A program made the translations under genes and the position numbers. The notes under the pieces were generated by a model that saw nothing but the letters and a program-made list of their open reading frames with translations, was not told the origin of the DNA and searched no databases. A DNA stretch of 7,723 bases from Chloroflexota bacterium (lineage in GTDB: Bacteria > Chloroflexota > Limnocylindria > Limnocylindrales > CSP1-4), in the NCBI GenBank assembly GCA_021802185.1, contig JAKAAV010000095.1, positions 1 through 7,723 on the forward strand, given 5' to 3'. Of this stretch, positions 6,773 through 7,723 are shown piece by piece (position 1 is the first letter of the stretch; each line of letters opens with the position of its first letter).

Positions 6773-7459
6773 CTAGAGTCGCGGCCTGCCGTCGGCCGGG
6801 ATGAGCGAGCGAGCCGTCGCCGGCAGCACGAGCGAGTCGGCGGGGGTCACGACGAGGCGCACGTCAGGGTTCGTGACCTGCAGCCCGCTGACGATTCCGC
6901 CGACGCGCGTGAGCGCGGCGGTCAGGTTGAGGCTGTTGCCGACGGCGCTGACGCGGAACGCTGCCGGGAGCGGAAAATTCTCGACGGACAGACGGCCGGG
7001 TGGTCCGGCGAACACGGTGCCCGTCACGACGCGCACGGAACCGACAGCGAGCGCCTCGGCGCCGGCCACGCGCAGCTCGTTCAGCAGGTCGTTCGCCTCG
7101 TCGGCCGTGATCGGTCCGTCGCAGTCGACCGTCACGCCGCGGCCGGTCACCGCGTCGAGGCCGGCCCACAGGCGCGTCCGGCCCAGGTCGTTGCGGAGGT
7201 CGCCGGCCACGGACACGCCCCGCGCCCGGGCATCCTGCAGCATCCGCACCTGTCCGGACAGCGTCGCCACCTCGGACGACAGCTGCGTGTTCCGCTGGTT
7301 CAGGTTCGCGACCAGCGTCGTCAGGTCCTGTGCCGACATGCCCGCGAAGCCCACGCCCCCCGCCTGGGCTCGAAGCTGCACGATCGCGAGGAAGCCGAGC
7401 ACGAGCGCCACCGCGGCGATCGTCCACTGCGCCCGGCGCGAGCGCATCCCGGCCTTCAC
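6773..7459 (-). CDS. DUF881 family membrane-anchored protein (second of two)
   Basis: A 228-residue DUF881 protein (PF05949; YlxW/YlxX type). A basic N-terminus and one hydrophobic helix at about 11-28 suggest a type II membrane protein with its main part outside. A short coiled coil follows (about 43-78, LTTLVANLNQRNTQLSSEVA), as usual for the family. The DUF881 domain shows VTGRGVTVDCDGP (104-116), DEANDLLNELRVAGAEALAV (120-139) and a C-terminal repeat-like half ending in SLVLPA (209-214). The GTG start at 7459 overlaps the TGA of the preceding gene (GTGA) and has GAGG 5 nt upstream; an ATG four codons in is an alternative. In Firmicutes and Actinomycetota, DUF881 genes flank the small basic protein gene near cell-division loci, so an envelope or division role is likely but no biochemical function is known. 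The typical NG motif of the second half is replaced by ENFPLP, so this copy is somewhat divergent. Confidence 0.88.
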   Translation of the reverse strand: MKAGMRSRRAQWTIAAVALVLGFLAIVQLRAQAGGVGFAGMSAQDLTTLVANLNQRNTQLSSEVATLSGQVRMLQDARARGVSVAGDLRNDLGRTRLWAGLDAVTGRGVTVDCDGPITADEANDLLNELRVAGAEALAVGSVRVVTGTVFAGPPGRLSVENFPLPAAFRVSAVGNSLNLTAALTRVGGIVSGLQVTNPDVRLVVTPADSLVLPATARSLIPADGRPRL

Positions 7460-7723
7460 GGCGCCCTCGATGCCACGGACGACGGGGAGGGCGGCGCGGG
7501 TGCGAGGGGTCGGGCATAGCCGAGGGCGAAGGCGCCGGCGTAGGCCGGCACGACGGCCTTGTCGATCGACCCGGCGCCGAGCCGGATGCCGAAGGCCTCC
7601 ACGCGCGCCCGCACGAAGGCCGCGAAGCTCGCGGAACCCATCAGCCGGCCGTACAGGTCCGCGGGTCCGATCGCGACGACCTGGTACGGCGGCTGGAGGT
7701 ACGCGCCGTTGAGCAGGATCGAG
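7456..7723 (-). CDS. DUF881 family protein (first of two), N-terminus outside window
   Basis: Only the last 88 codons are present; the gene enters from the right edge in frame from 7722. The fragment begins SILLNGAYLQPPYQVVAIGP, which is the conserved 'NG...PPY.I.AIG' signature of the C-terminal half of DUF881 proteins, followed by DLYGRLMGSASFAAFVRARV, then the VVPAYAGAFALGYARP end that matches the usual hydrophobic 'vPAy' strand. A Pro/Ser tail closes the protein. Its TGA overlaps the GTG of the next DUF881 gene, so the two are translationally coupled and may form a heteromeric pair. No small basic protein gene separates them, unlike in actinobacterial and firmicute clusters. An internal ATG at 7641 could look like a start but lies within the conserved domain and is not the real one. 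Confidence 0.85.
   Translation of the reverse strand, partial: SILLNGAYLQPPYQVVAIGPADLYGRLMGSASFAAFVRARVEAFGIRLGAGSIDKAVVPAYAGAFALGYARPLAPAPPSPSSVASRAP

Noticed and set aside
5145..6776. A plus-strand open frame of 543 codons rich in Arg, Asp, Glu and His
   Set aside because: It is fully antisense to the exporter and DUF951 genes and its charged composition is the mirror of hydrophobic membrane codons.
1..7723. Mobile element, CRISPR array, defence system, tRNA or rRNA
   Set aside because: No transposase, integrase or phage motif, no spaced direct repeats of CRISPR type, no tRNA-like cloverleaf and no rRNA segment were recognised; the only tandem repeats lie in frame inside coding sequences.

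Overview
The window is GC-rich (roughly 70% or more by eye) and comes from a bacterium. The genes are chromosomal housekeeping or cell-envelope genes packed mostly on the minus strand, with frequent GTG and TTG starts and 4-bp stop/start overlaps. Tandem DUF881 proteins, a DUF951 protein, a DUF1918 protein and a VanY-type carboxypeptidase together fit Chloroflexota (for example soil or freshwater Limnocylindria-like lineages) or, less well, Actinomycetota. That placement is inference; there is no marker gene in the window.

Layout, right to left along the minus strand. A run of five closely spaced genes starts beyond the right edge: a DUF881 protein (5' end missing), a second DUF881 protein (GTGA overlap), a 74-residue DUF951 protein (18-bp gap), a DHA3-type major facilitator exporter (ATGA overlap) and a membrane-embedded family 2 glycosyltransferase (GTGA overlap). 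It ends at 3463, where it meets a convergent plus-strand gene, a 78-residue DUF1918 protein (3116-3352). Divergent from DUF1918, across about 220 bp, is a minus-strand VanY-like D,D-carboxypeptidase with a lipobox and a long Pro/Thr linker. It is followed by a membrane-anchored phosphoesterase of the phospholipase C/acid phosphatase family and then by a nucleotidyltransferase-like protein that runs off the left edge. These last three are separated by 87 and 140 bp and need not form one operon.

The common theme is the cell surface: peptidoglycan trimming (VanY), an extracytoplasmic phosphoesterase, a polysaccharide-type glycosyltransferase coupled to an exporter, and DUF881 proteins, which in other phyla sit in division or envelope clusters (YlxW/YlxX type).

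I see no mobile element, CRISPR array, tRNA, rRNA, toxin-antitoxin pair or recognisable defence system, and no convincing undescribed multi-gene system. The most distinctive signals are small: an in-frame 24-bp minisatellite inside the glycosyltransferase catalytic domain, an 18-bp tandem duplication in VanY, several intergenic hairpins and palindromes, and a possible leaderless promoter before DUF951.
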